Source: Congeria kusceri
Taxonomy: Eukaryota; Mollusca; Bivalvia; Myida; Dreissenidae
DNA: 64,000 nucleotides
Reading direction: 5' to 3'
Assembly: GCA_027627225.1 (NCBI GenBank)
Contig: CM051028.1
Location: 11,036,201-11,100,200 of the forward strand
The notes beneath the pieces are model-generated. The model ran no database searches. It had not been told where the DNA came from and saw only the letters and a program-made list of their open reading frames with translations. This document shows positions 12,562 through 24,100 of this stretch, piece after piece. The position numbers and the translations under genes are program-made. The first letter of the stretch is position 1. Each line of letters starts with the position of its first letter.

Positions 12562-13345
12562 GAAACAAGAGGGCCATAATGGCCAAAAGTGCTCATCTGA
12601 GTATGGGCTATAACAGAGACTAGTTCTAACGTCTGAATGACATTGTCTACAAACTGACCCACATCAGACAGATATTTTACTGTTGTTGACATAGCTTGCA
12701 ATCGACAGGTGCAGTACTTATTTCTGTCCTGCCTTCTGTAGTTAACCTGGCAATTGACATGCGCTATACAGATGCCTGTCGCGCCTACTTCAGTTGTTCA
12801 TCTGGCAATGATAGGTGCAAAACAGATACATTTACAGTTGAAACTTACGGGAACAAGGCTGAAGCAATCGGTAATAATACATTACACAGAGGTTCATGTA
12901 ATCTCTACAATCACATGAGGTTCAAACATCCAACTGTGACAGCAATAAAGACACCTGTCAGCTTTATTTTATCATCGATTAGGACTAGTCAATCAAACAG
13001 ATCATCATAATGGATGTATTTGCATTCCAGTTGTGTGTATGGTTGTTATAAATGGTGTTAAGCTTTTCAGTTAACAGCTCCAATACCAAAACAGATTAAC
13101 TGGTTACTGAACTGAAATACTGTTTGTTGCCATCCCTAGTGAAAAATAAAGTCTACATCCTGAATATAGCCCTTTTTTGTTTACAAACAAGGGCCAATAA
13201 CTCTGTTCTTTGTACTCAATCTGGGTAATTATTGGGATTATTGTACAATCATGTGATCATACACAATCTGTGCAAGTTTGATCAAGATTAGATGAAAAAT
13301 AAATTTCTATATTACACAGAGTCCACTTTTTGCAAGTTTTCTCAT
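12562..13345 (+). mobile_element. Element head and flanking fragment
   Basis: The head 'aaacaagagggccataatgg' near 12562 and the 'gctcatctgag' that follows belong to the family described at 3662. The rest is a unique-looking segment holding the zinc-finger-like frame at 12696-13010. It is then followed by 'gggccaataactctg' satellite units near 13190-13340. Confidence 0.5.
12696..13010 (+). pseudogene. Possible remnant of a BED-type zinc finger
   Basis: This is an open frame of about 104 codons with no convincing start (it opens at a TTG). Towards its C-terminal half it reads 'GSCNLYNHMRFKHPTV', which resembles the second half of a BED finger, where a Gly-x-Thr/Ser-x-Leu stretch precedes His-x(3-5)-His-Pro. 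BED fingers occur in hAT transposases and in ZBED proteins derived from them. The upstream cysteines (SCSSGNDRC) are not in a clean C-x2-C arrangement, and no transposase core follows. It is most likely a decayed transposon fragment inside repeat DNA. A chance resemblance is quite possible. Confidence 0.25.
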
Positions 13346-15920
13346 AAACAAGAGGGCCAAGATGGCCCTAGGTCTCTCGCCTAAGTGTAAAGCATCATAC
13401 TAGCTTTTAACAAAAAGATTGTTTAAGATTTTAATTTTGCCATATAAGGAAAAAATTTCCCCGCTACCCTCCCCCCCCCCTCTCGCCCCGGCCATTATTT
13501 GTTACGAATCAAAATGATTTTTTAAGTCTTCCAGTTTTTAAGCTTTCGGTTGCCATGACAACCAGAGTTTTAAATATATTTTAATAAACTGAATTTGGTA
13601 AAGGACCACCCCAGGAACATTCCTGCCAAATTTGGTTAATATCCGCCTAGTTTTTTTCAGAGAAGAATTTGTTTGAAGTAAAATGTTGACGCCGGACACA
13701 GACTGCTAATTTTGCTAATGGTTCTCAAATCATTTTTCTCGTTATTCTTACCTGTTCCTTTTTTATTAAGTTAGTGTCAATTATGGACAATGTAGAAACA
13801 GTTGCTTTTGATGTCTTTTTCGCAGACGGATTTTGAGAACTAGTTCCAATGCGCTAACTGCGATGGCTGTGCTATAAGGAAAAGTTTTGCTTTTTCGTTT
13901 ATAACTTTTTCTCGAATGATGATAAATGTTGCTAATGCAGGATCTGAAGCCATCAATGTTGCATAAACAAATAACTGCATGCAAGGTTTGCAACTTTTGT
14001 AAATAAACTTGTATCAATCAATTTTAATGGTCATACACAAACTATGTAAGTTTGGTCAACACTGAATAAAAAAGTGTGCATGTAAGCCAATCATTGATAA
14101 CTTGTTGATGTCTTGTCCACCCAAAGGGGGAAATAACTCCGGTGTTTCTGGCCCGATCTTGTTTATATTCTACTTTACCTGTAATCTTATGTTCATAGAC
14201 AAACTGTGCACGACTGTGAAGATTGGATGAAAAATGAAGTCTCTATCCTGAATAATGTCCATTTTTGTATATTTCTTTTACAAACAAAGGCCAATAACTC
14301 TGGTATTTCTGGTCCGATCATGCATATATTCGCCGTCAACTACAGTCTCATGGTAATAGACAAACTGTGCAAGTTTAGTGAAGATTGGATGAAAAATGCT
14401 CAAAGGGCAATAACATGGTTCAAACTCAATTCTAAAGCATACAAATTCAAGGCCTTTTCGAGAGTAAAATTGTGATTTTCAAGGCAAATATTTCTACATT
14501 TATAGACTGCGAGGGTCATCTATAAGTCACTATAATATTTGGGACCAGTTTATGTGGGTTTTTTTCATCATATTAACTGAAAATTAGAAAACAAATTATT
14601 ATATTTGCAAAATAATCAGTACCGGTAGGCATCACAAAACAAACTAGTGCATCACTAAATACGTACCAAGAATTGGATGCTAATATTTACGTATTTCTAG
14701 GAATTAATTTGCGATTCCTAACACTGCCAAATACATGAAAGCAGTCTTATATATTTCACAAATACAAACTAAACTTGCTTGCAATGGACCTCTGCCTGGA
14801 GACATGACACACACAATGTGCATGTGCAATTTTAATTATTGAATGATTATTGGTCATTTTTTGTAAGATCCACATGCGTCTACTGAAACTACAACACACT
14901 ATACACGTTGACAGCTTTGTCCTAGTTTAACACTTTTATGCAGTTGTCTTCCTTTGAGAAAAATATGCCATCATTTGCAAAAGGCGCTGTAACCTTGAGA
15001 TTTTTTGATGGTTTCAACTACTACATTATACGTCTGTAGTAGTCTACTTGTATGTAATGACAGTGCACGTTCGCCCACGTGGACAAGTTATTCGTTTTAA
15101 TATAATATCAATAATTTGCCCTTTATGGAAATTTAACTGACTTTAACCAACTGTAGTTTTCCAGCCATTTCTATTTGAATGAACATCATTTTCCATGTTT
15201 ACCCATCACGCTAATTTTCACTGGGCGCCGCCATTTGCAATGATGATGTAGTACGCAAAAGCCTCAATTCGTACACACATTAGAACGTACTTACAACGTA
15301 TTCATACTTCCGCATGGACAAATTCGTTTTTGAAGAAAACACCTAACGCTTGCTTTTTTCCGTATACTTATACTCTTAGATTATGGCAAAGGTAAATTCA
15401 AGGTTGTTTTAAGAAATTCAAGGGCTTTGTGTAAAATTTAAGTACAATTTTGGCGTTTTTGCAAGTCTATACCCGATTAAGGACTTTTTAAGAGCAACTA
15501 CGTTTTTAAACAAGTGTCAAGGCCGGTGCGAACCCTGAATAACTCTAGTATTTGAAACACGATCTGGCCATTTTGGGCGTCTGCTGAGATTTGATGGTCA
15601 TACACAGTTTGAGAAAGTTTGGTTAAGATTGGATGGAATATAAAGTTTCTATGTTGGAAAAAGTCATTTTTGCATTTTTTTCGCATGAAAAGGGGGTAAT
15701 ATCTCTAGTGTTACTGGTGTGATATGGCCCAATAACAATCCTGTCCGAGATTTTATGGTCATACACCAATTAAGCAAGTTTGGTTAAGATTGGATAAAAA
15801 GTGAAGTCTCCAGCGTGGGAACGAACCAAATTGTTGAGGGCACACAGACAACGGACGACCCAGGAGAGGTCCCCTATACCAATAGCCCACCCAGCACTTC
15901 GTGCTCAGGTGAGCTAAAAA
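13346..15920 (+). mobile_element. Element with 'gtccgatc...aaactgtgcaagttt' satellite, interrupted
   Basis: The head is at 13346-13385 ('aaacaagagggccaagatgg'). The tail at 15893-15918 reads 'cagcacttcgtgctcaggtg' followed by 'agctaaaa'. Satellite units with 'aataactctggtatttctgg', 'aaactgtgcaagttt' and 'gaagattggatgaaaaatg' fill 13990-14440 and return at 15500-15830. About 14450-15490 is non-satellite DNA, so either something has inserted or the core is composite. No gene was recognised in that middle part. Confidence 0.55.
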
Positions 15921-16535
15921 ATGTATGTGTCTGACAGTCATAGTGATGAGAAGGACGGTATGTGCATGTGTCTCACAGTCAAAGTGGAGAGAAGAAATGT
16001 ATGTTTATGTGTCTGACAGTCATAGTGGTGAGAAGGATGGTATGTGTATTTGTCTGACAGTCAAAGTGGTGAGAAGGAAGGTATGTTTATGTGTCTGACA
16101 GTCATAGTGATGAGAAGGAAGGTATATTGTGACTGACAGTCAAAGGAAGGTATGTGTATGTGTCTGACAATCATAGCGGTGATTAGGAAATTACGTTTAT
16201 GTGTCTGACAGTCAAAGTGATGAGAAGGAAGGTATGTTTATGTGTCTGTCAGTCAAAGTGGTGAGAAGGAAGTTATGTTTATGTGTCTGACAGTCATAGT
16301 GGTGAGAAGGAAGGTATGTTTATGTGTCAGACAGTCAAAGTGGAGAGAAGAAAGGTATGTTTATGTGTCTGACAGTCATAGTGGTGATTAGGAAGTTACG
16401 TTTATATGTCTGACAGTCATTGGGGTGAGAAAGAAGGTATATTTATGTGTCTGACAGTCATAGTGGTGAGAAAGAAGGTATGTTTATTTTTCTGACAGTC
16501 ATAGTGGTGATTAGAAAGTTATGTTTATGTGCATG
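15920..16535 (+). repeat. ~41-bp minisatellite, about 15 copies
   Basis: The unit 'tgtctgacagtcatagtggt' + 'gagaaggaaggtatgtttat' repeats from just after the preceding element's tail. The core 'gacagtca' recurs about every 38-43 bp at roughly 15933, 15974, 16015, 16058, 16095, 16134 and so on to 16495. Copies vary by point changes and by loss of a few bases (near 16134 one is shortened). It is not coding. Confidence 0.9.
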
Positions 16536-16753
16536 ATGGCCATTGTGCTGGTTTAGGAACAAGTTAATAGTAGAATATGTAACCGTCAACTATTGGGCAT
16601 GATATTATAGGCAAATCATGCATGTTGTTAAACGTGTAATTTGATTGATTTTTTTCAATTATTTAGTAAAATATAGTCTCTATGTAAGAAATAAAGAATT
16701 AGCCGTTACAGTAGAAACTCCAAATTAACCATATAGAAGAATAGGCCAGGAAA

Positions 16754-16975
16754 ATGTCGTCCGCATCAGAAGGAGAACCCGTAGAAGCCATAGCACCCCA
16801 TGCGGTAGAAGGCATAGCAGTCCATGCGATAGAAGATATTGCGGCCCATTTGGTAGAAGGTATATCTGCCCATGCGGTAGAAAGCATAGCGGCCTATGCG
16901 GTAGAAGGTATAGCGGCCCATGCAGTAGAAGGCAGACGCTTCAGAACAATAACCAAAAATGCTACAGAAGCCTAA
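16754..16975 (+). pseudogene. Short ORF with 8-residue repeats, front part of a gag-like region
   Basis: A 73-codon frame starts with ATG ('MSSASEGEPVEAIAP') and is made mostly of an eight-residue repeat of the form HAVEGIAA, six times, encoded by a 24-bp minisatellite. It then reads RRFRTITKNATEA and stops at TAA. The same frame reopens at 17012 and runs to TGA near 17253. That second part is lysine- and glutamate-rich and looks like real protein (for example 'LTEHFNKFTDMCNEFVNWL'). Together with 17365-17832 this suggests one disrupted gene. The 24-bp expansion may be a late change in the N-terminal part. Confidence 0.4.
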
Positions 16976-17011
16976 CAGGAATCAGTGACCAGAAACGGCA
17001 ATAAAATATAA

Positions 17012-17832
17012 AGTCTGATAATTGCTATCACCTTAGAACAAGCAAAGCCCTGTTGTTATACTGCTAGGCTTACCGAACATTTTAATAAATTTACAGACAT
17101 GTGCAATGAATTTGTCAATTGGTTATCTAGGTGCAATATACATGCAAGTCTCAAAGAGTTACAAATTCAAAATAAGGTAGTTGAATCAGTCTCAAACAGT
17201 GTTTGGCAAATGTTAAACACACCAAAATCGTGTAAGTCAGGAAGTAGAAAGACGTGATCAAGTTTGAGTAATGTTACAGGCGTCTCATCTGTAATTCTTC
17301 AAAAAAAAGGCACAAGCCGAGGCAGCTAAAGTTTCGTTTCAATGTTTTAAGAGAAAAATGGCTATTGGAAGAAGGTGAGCTCAAATGGAGGAAGATGAAC
17401 TCAAAGCTGAAGCTGAAAGAAATCCAAAACAGACTGAATTTGAACTTAAAGTTATACATTCGGAAACGAGATGTTGAAATAGCTAATGCTGAATTGCTAG
17501 CAGTTCTAGAAGATGACGAGCTAGCTAGGTCTAATGTGAAACAAGATCAGACTTGTAAATTTATAAATGAACATTTTGGCAATGTTGACAATCCAATTCC
17601 AGAGCCTGAAGCAGAAAATTATAAACTTTTAGAAATACAGACGAGTAAACCACTCCCAAAACCAGAACAAAGACACGATCATATTGACTGTAAAGCTAAT
17701 TATATGCAAAACATACCATTTGCACAGTTATCACAATATTTGCTAAAGAAGGATCTCATGCTGCAATGTTTCTTTCTTTTCACTGACAATCGTGATGCTT
17801 TTCAAAACTGGAAGCTGACAATCAAGTTTTAA
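17012..17832 (+). pseudogene. Degenerate gag-like gene of an LTR retrotransposon (BEL/Pao type?)
   Basis: There are two protein-like blocks in different frames. Block one (17012-17253) has heptad-like leucines and lysines. Block two, from about 17320 to 17832, opens with a charged coiled-coil segment ('LLEEGELKWRKMNSKLKLK'), passes through 'SKPLPKPEQRHDH', and ends with 'FAQLSQYLLKKDLM' and 'DNRDAFQNWKLTIKF'. The last part recalls the 'leucine-rich helix, then F-x-D/N-x-P-x-x-F-x-x-W-K' motif I know from gag-like proteins of BEL/Pao elements. The blocks are separated by at least one frameshift and several stops. The longest frame has no ATG at its 5' end. The reading stops about 100 bp before a satellite element (17933). 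No protease, reverse transcriptase or LTRs were found. Confidence 0.4.
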
Positions 17833-17932
17833 ACAAAGTGTTCAAGTGAATATGTGCCCTATTTATGGACAAGATTCCAAACATCATCTCCGTGACCGTC
17901 GTTCATTTCAGACTCAAAGTTTAACAGAAACA

Positions 17933-19115
17933 AGAGGGCCATAAGGCCCTAGGTCGCTGACCTGAGGGGCTAAGGCACTTAACTGTTCTGAGAAAGTTTC
18001 ATGAACATTCGGCTAAGAATGTAGCCTCTAGAATGTTCACGAGCTTTTTCTTCAATTTGGCCTGGTGACCTAGTTTTCGACCCAATGTGACCTAGATTCT
18101 GACTCGTCAGAAATAGCATTGAAGTAAATGTTCTCAGCAAATTTCAAGAATATTGGGCAACAAATGTGACTTCTAGTGTCTTAACAAGCTTTTTCTTTAA
18201 TTTTCCCTTGCGACCTAGTTTTTGACCCCAAATGACCCAGTTTCGAACTCGTCCGAGATATCATTGGGACTAATGTTCTGAGCAAATTTCATGTTGATTG
18301 GGCAAAAATGTGGACTCTAAGAGTGGTAACAAGCTTGATAAAGTTTTCAATACAGCCATATATGCAAAACTGCCCCGATAAAACTATTTTCTAACTCCGC
18401 TTCGATATCCTTAGAACAAATGTTCTGCGCAAGTTTCAAGAAGATTGGGCAAAAAATGTGACTTCTAGATTGATAACAAGCTTTTTCTTCAATTTGCCCT
18501 AGCGACCTAGTTTTTGACCCCAAATGACCCAGTTTCGAACTCGTCCGAGATATCATTGGGACTAATGTTCTGAGCAAATTTCATGTTGATTGGGCAAAAA
18601 TGTGGACTTTAAGAGTGGTAACAAGCTTGATAAAGTTTTCAATACAGCCATATATGCAAAACTGCCCCGATAAAAGTATTTTCTAACTCCGCTTCGATAT
18701 CCTTAGAACAAATGTTCTGCGCAAGTTTCAAGAAGATTGGGCAAAAAATGTGACTTCTAGATTGATAACAAGCTTTTTCTTCAATTTGCCCTAGCGACCT
18801 AGTTTTTGACTCCAAATGACCCAGTTTCGAACTCGTCCGAGATATCATTGGGACTAATGTTCTGAGCAAATTTCATGTTGATTGGGCAAAAATGTGGACT
18901 TTAAGAGTGGTAACAAGCTTGATAAAGTTTTCAATACAGCCATATATGCAAAACTGCCCCGATAAAACTATTTTTTAAGTCCGCTTCGATATGTAGAAGA
19001 TGAGTAAATTTCATGAAGATTGGGCAATACATGTCGCCTCTAGAGTGTCAATATGGTAAATGTTGACGACTAACGACGATGGACGACGGACAAAAGGTGA
19101 TCACAAAAGCTTAAG
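17933..19115 (+). mobile_element. Element with 292-bp tandem core, tail truncated
   Basis: The head at 17933-17975 is 'aaacaagagggccataaggc' + 'cctaggtcgctgacctgagg'. The core has units of 292 bp that carry 'gacctagtttttgacccc', 'gatatcattgggactaatg', 'ttcatgttgattgggcaaa' and 'gccatatatgcaaaactg'. Two minus-strand frames of 76 codons at 18347-18577 and 18639-18869, identical but for two residues, are simply this repeat read twice. The final part ('gacgacggacaaaaggtgat' then 'cacaaaagctt') is the usual tail prelude, but the 'ctcaggtgagc' end is missing. Confidence 0.7.
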
Positions 19116-20050
19116 ATTGAAGGAAAAAATCTACACAAGACTGGTGTCACAATCAGTGATTCGTCTGGTTCCATACAACTGGCCTTGTGTGATGATCAAG
19201 AGACACACGTCAACCCCCGTGATTCGTACATTAATGTGAATTAATTATGAAGAATGTAACTGTACATGTCTTTCCATCTGGCCCACCATTGTCAGGGTCA
19301 CACAACACAACGATAACATTGGGGAAGTTTCAATTCCCAATGATGACTCCACAGATTGGCCTATTAATGCTACTTAAGTGCCCATAGACATGCCCTGTCC
19401 ACTTAGTTCAAGAAACGTAGAAACGGTGAACACTGCCATTGCCACAGTGCTGTGTCAGAGATGTTCGACGAAAGTCAAAGTTACATCACTTCCAACAAGT
19501 ACAAGCAAGAAAATAGCATTAACCAAGAAGGACTACCATGTTCCAAACTCTGTACTTAAGGACACTATCCCAAGGTTGAGGACCTTTTACTTACGGAGAT
19601 GAGTACTGTAACTGTCGCCATATCGAGAATTATGGCAATTTATAAACAGGAATGAATTATTAAGGACGTACACTCCAGTTTATTTTCTACTCGCCAAAAT
19701 GTTGGTGTCAGCCTAGGTTAACTTTTTTGGTAAGCTTGTTTCTCAGGAATGACTTGATTTGATTTCTTTTAAACTCATAAGATTTATTCACCATATTTTA
19801 TGATAGTCCAAGTATGGTAACTCTCGTTTGAAATTTGACAAAATTATGGGCCTTTTTACACTTAGAAAATTACATTGCATGTTATTCGGGTAGGTTAAAG
19901 TGTTTCAGTAAGCTAGTATCTCAGATCGGATTAAAAGGACTTTATTGAAGCTTGAAACATGTATTCCCTATGTTAAAATAATCTCATATGAAAAGTTTAG
20001 TTACTAGTTTGAAATTTGTAACAATTTTATTCCAAACATAAGTTCAAATG
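19116..20050 (+). other. Unrecognised stretch, possible continuation of the decayed retroelement
   Basis: A 74-codon open frame at 19378-19602 has no ATG start. It reads in part 'VPIDMPCPLSSRNVETV' and 'KKIALTKKDYHVPNS'. I do not recognise it. It lies on the far side of the satellite element from the gag-like region, so it may be the continuation of that retroelement, but no diagnostic motif supports this. 19620-20050 holds AT-rich sequence without a gene. From about 19690 it begins to resemble the reverse-strand repeat that follows. Confidence 0.3.
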
Positions 20051-20240
20051 GGTAAAGTTCAAAGGTTCGAAACCAGGTCACACAAGGTCAAAAACTAGGT
20101 CACCAGGCCAAATTGAAAAAAGGTAGTGAACACTCTATAGGCCACACTTTTAACCGAATCTTATTGAAACTTGCTCAGAACAGTTAAGTTCCTTTGCCCC
20201 TCAGGTGAGCGACCTAGGACCTTATGGCCTCCTGTTTGAT
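20050..20240 (-). mobile_element. Minus-strand head fragment of the same family
   Basis: On the plus strand this reads 'aaaactaggtcaccaggcc', then 'cccctcaggtgagcgaccta' and 'ggaccttatggcctcctg'. That is the reverse complement of the head and first core bases of the 17933 element. It is a short copy in the opposite orientation. Confidence 0.7.
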
Positions 20241-20340
20241 GTATGCCATTAAATGTCTTAATTTGACAGATTTAAGCATCGGAACTAAAAAGCTTAAGTA
20301 CAGTAACAAGAACATGATTATAAAAAAAAAGATAAACAAG

Positions 20341-20396
20341 TTGGCGACACCGGGATTCAAACCCTGGACATCTGCCTTAACCACTCGGCCATTCTG
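20341..20396 (-). pseudogene. tRNA-like fragment (Leu/Ser type) lacking the anticodon arm
   Basis: Read on the minus strand this gives 'aatggccgagtggttaaggc', the classic A-box/D-arm of a tRNA-Leu or tRNA-Ser. It is followed almost at once by 'agggtttgaatcccggtg', a B-box with T-arm. Only a few bases lie between them, so the anticodon stem, the variable arm and part of the acceptor are absent. It is therefore a tRNA pseudogene or the promoter head of a tRNA-derived SINE. It cannot be a working tRNA. Confidence 0.75.
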
Positions 20397-20895
20397 TTTT
20401 CTCTATTTGACCCTTCATTATTTACTTTATGTAAGTGATCCAGGTGTTGTCAACAATTTTAACAAAAACATCAGAAACATTCCAAATTATTCCATCATTT
20501 AGCGTTACAAACACTTGATAATTTTAGCTATTTCAACTGGTGAGTTCGCATAAACAAAACGGCATTTTATGTCCATAGTGTTATTTCACTCGCTTGTATA
20601 TATTGTTACTTTATTTTCGAAATCTGTGACAAAAGTTGAAACATTGTCAATTTGACAATCTGTGAACAGGTCCCATTAAGGAAAGCATGACCATTTTTTG
20701 AGTTTCTGAATATTTATTTCCTTTTTCAAATTCAAAATCTGGTTTAAGTCCATATCACATTAACGCATTCCTTTCAGTCCGTTGCTTTTGATGACAATAG
20801 TTTTTCTTAAGTTGATTTCTTAAACAATTCTGTAACTTGTGATCTATGGCAAGTCACACATATATCGATACATCTGCAGCTATTTCTATGTTTAG
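20397..20895. other. AT-rich stretch upstream of candidate exon
   Basis: No repeat or exon was recognised. The last 15 bases (tatttctatgtttag) form a plausible 3' splice site for the exon at 20896. Confidence 0.5.
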
Positions 20896-21086
20896 ATTCT
20901 AAAACACAATCAATCATATAAAAGCTTTGTTAAGAAGGTTAAGGACACTGGCCTCCAACTCACTAAAGTCAGTTATAAAGTCATCAAGGAGGGGAATGTG
21001 ACATATCAAAGACAACCAATGATTAACAATCTTACAGATGTCGTAATCCAGTCAGCTGACAATAAACTTACTGAGGCAGAGTATAT
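20896..21086 (+). CDS. Candidate internal exon, unknown protein
   Basis: A pyrimidine-rich run ending in 'tttag' is followed by 191 bp open in one frame (63 codons + 2 bases), then 'gtaagt', an ideal 5' splice site. The peptide is soluble and charged, e.g. 'SFVKKVKDTGLQLTKVSYKV', later 'GNVTYQRQPMINNLTDVV' and 'SADNKLTEAEY'. It has two possible N-glycosylation sites but no domain I recognise. If the donor is used, the 48-bp array starting 46 bp later lies in the intron. If it is not used, the frame meets TAA two codons later. Past that stop the same frame reads on as 'VILQDTEKNIEALKASK' into the array, so the array may once have been coding. The phase (2) joins the next candidate exon at 28138 in frame. 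Confidence 0.5.
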
Positions 21087-21132
21087 GTAAGTCATATTAC
21101 AAGACACAGAGAAGAATATTGAGGCTTTAAAG

Positions 21133-24100
21133 GCCAGCAAACCAACAAAGGAGATTTTGTCTGACCCAACCTCCAACGTAACCAGCACACCAGCAAAGGA
21201 TATTTTGTCCGACCCCACCTCTCAAGTAACCAGCAAACCACCAAAGGAGATTTTGTCTAACCCCACCTCCCTGGAAACAAGCACACATTCAAAGGAAATT
21301 TTGTCTGACCCCAGCTCCCAAGTAACAAGCTGACTATCAAATGAGATTCTGTCTGACCCCTCCTCCCACGTAACCAGCACACCATCCAAGAAGATTTTGT
21401 CTGACTCCTCCTTCCACGTAACAAGCACACCATCAAAGGAGACTTTGTCTGACCACACCTCCCATGTAACAAGCACACCGTCAAAGGAGATTTTGTCTGA
21501 ACCCCACCTCCCACGTAACAAGCACACAATCAAAGGAAATTTTATCTGACACCAGCTCCCACGTAACAAGCTGACTATCAAAGGAAATTTTGTCTGACCG
21601 CCGCTCCCAAGTAACAAGCTGACTATCACATGAAATTCCGTCAGACCCCTCCTCCCACTTCACCAGCACACCATCAAAGAAGATTGTGTCTGACAACACA
21701 TCCCAATTAACCAGCACAACGTCAAAGGAGATTTTTCTGACCCCACCTCCCACGTAACCAGCAAACCACCAAAGGAGATTTTGTCCGACACCACATTCCA
21801 TGTAACCAGCAAACCAACAAAGGAGATTTTGCCTGACCCCACCTGCCACGTAACCAGCAAATCATCAAACAAGATTTTGTCTCATCCCACCTCCCATGTA
21901 ACCAGCACACCATTAAAGGAGAATTTGTTTGACCCCACCTGCCATGTAACCAGCACACCATCAAAGTACATTGTGTCTGACCCCACATCCCACGTAAAAA
22001 TCAAACCATCAAAGAAGATTTAGTCTGACCCACCTTCCATGTAAGCAGCAAACCATCATAGGATATTTTATCTGATACCTCCTCCTACGTAACAAGCACA
22101 TCAACCGAGGAGATTTGTCTGACCCCACCTCCCATGTAACAAATTTTGTCTGACTCCTCCTCCAACGTAACCAGCACACCATCAAATACGATTTTGTCTG
22201 ACCTCACCTCCTACGTAACCAGCACAGCATAAAAGGATACTTTGTCTGAACCCACCTTCCACGTAACAATCTGACCATCAAAGGAAATTGTTTCTGACCC
22301 CAGCTCCCAAGTAACAAGCTGACTATCAAATGAGATTCTGTCTGACCCAACCTCCCACGTAACCAGCACACCATACAAGGAGATTTTGTCTGACCCCTCC
22401 TTCCATGTAACAAGCACACCATCAAAGGAGATTTTGTCTGACCACACCTCCCATGTAACCAGCACACCGTCAAAGGAGATTTCGTCTGACCCCACCTCCC
22501 ACGTAACAAGCACACCATCAAAGGAAATTTTGTCTGACCGCCGCTCCCAAGTAACAAGCTGCTTATCAAATGAGATTCTGTCTGACCCCTCCTCCCAAGT
22601 AACCAGCACACAATGCAAGGAGATTTTGTCTGACCCCTCCTCCCACGCAACAAGCACAACATCAAAGAAGATTTTGTCTGACCCGACATCCCAATTCACT
22701 AGCACACCGTCAAAGGAGATTTTGTCTGACCCCACCTCCCACGTACCCAGCAAACCAACAAAGGCGATTTTGTCCGAACCCACCTTTCATGTAACCAGCA
22801 AACCAACTAAGGAGATTTTGTCTGACCCCATCTCCCACGTAATCAGCACATCATCAAAGAAGACTTTGTCTCATCCCACCTCCCATGTAACCAGCACACT
22901 ATTAAAGGAGAATTTGTCTGACCCCACCTGCCATGTAACCAGCACACCATCAAAGGATATATTGTCTGACCCCACATCCGACGTAAATAGCAAACCATCA
23001 AAAAAGAATTTGTCTGACGCCACCTTCCATGTAACCATCAAACCATCAAAGGAGGTTTTATCTGACACCACCTCCCACGTAACAAGCACACCAACCAAGG
23101 AGATTTTGTATGACCCCACCTCCCACGTAACACATTTTGTCTGACTTCTCCTCCCACGTAACCAGCGCACCATCAACGAAGATTTTGTCTGACCTCACCT
23201 CCTAAGTAACCAGCACACCATAAAAGGAGATTTTGTCTGAATCCACCTCCCACTTAACAAGCACACCATCAAAGGACATTCTGTCTGACCCCACCTCCCA
23301 AATAACCAGCACACCATCAAAAGATATTTTGTCTAACCTCACCTCCCACGTAACCACCACACCATACAAGGAGATTTGTCTGACCCCTCCTTCCATGTAA
23401 CAAGCACACCATCAAAGGAGATTTTGTCTGACCACACCTCCCATGTAAAAAGCACACCGTCAAAGGAGATTTCGTCTGACCCCACCTCCCACGTAACAAG
23501 CACACCATCAAAGGAAATTTTGTCTGACCGCCGCTCCCAAATAACAAGCTGCTTATCAAATGAGATTCTGTCTGACCCCTCCTCCCAAGTAACCAGCACA
23601 CCATGCAAGGAGATTTTGTCTGACCCCTCCTCCCACGCAACAAGCACAACATCAAAGAAAATTTTGTCTGACCCGACATCCCAATTCACTAGCACACCGT
23701 CAAAGGAGATTTTGTCTGACCCCACCTCCCACGTACCCAGCAAACCAACAAAGGCGATTTTGTCCGACCCCACCTTTCATGTAACCAGCAAACCAACAAA
23801 GGAGATTTTGTCTGACCCCATCTCCCACGTAATCAGCACATCATCAAAGAAGACTTTGTCTCATCCCACCTCCCATGTAACCAGCACACTATTAAAGGAG
23901 AATTTGTCTGACCCCACCTGCCATGTAACCAGCACACCATCAAAGGATATATTGTCTGACCCCACATCCGACGTAAATAGCAAACCATCAAAAAAGAATT
24001 TGTCTGACGCCACCTTCCAGGTAACCATCAAACCATCAAAGGAGGTTTTATCTGACACCACCTCCCACGTAACAAGCACACCAACCAAGGAGATTTTTTA

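Noticed and set aside
18347..18869. Two near-identical 76-codon minus-strand ORFs as a duplicated gene
   Set aside because: They are two units of the 292-bp satellite of the element at 17933, with no splice or start context.
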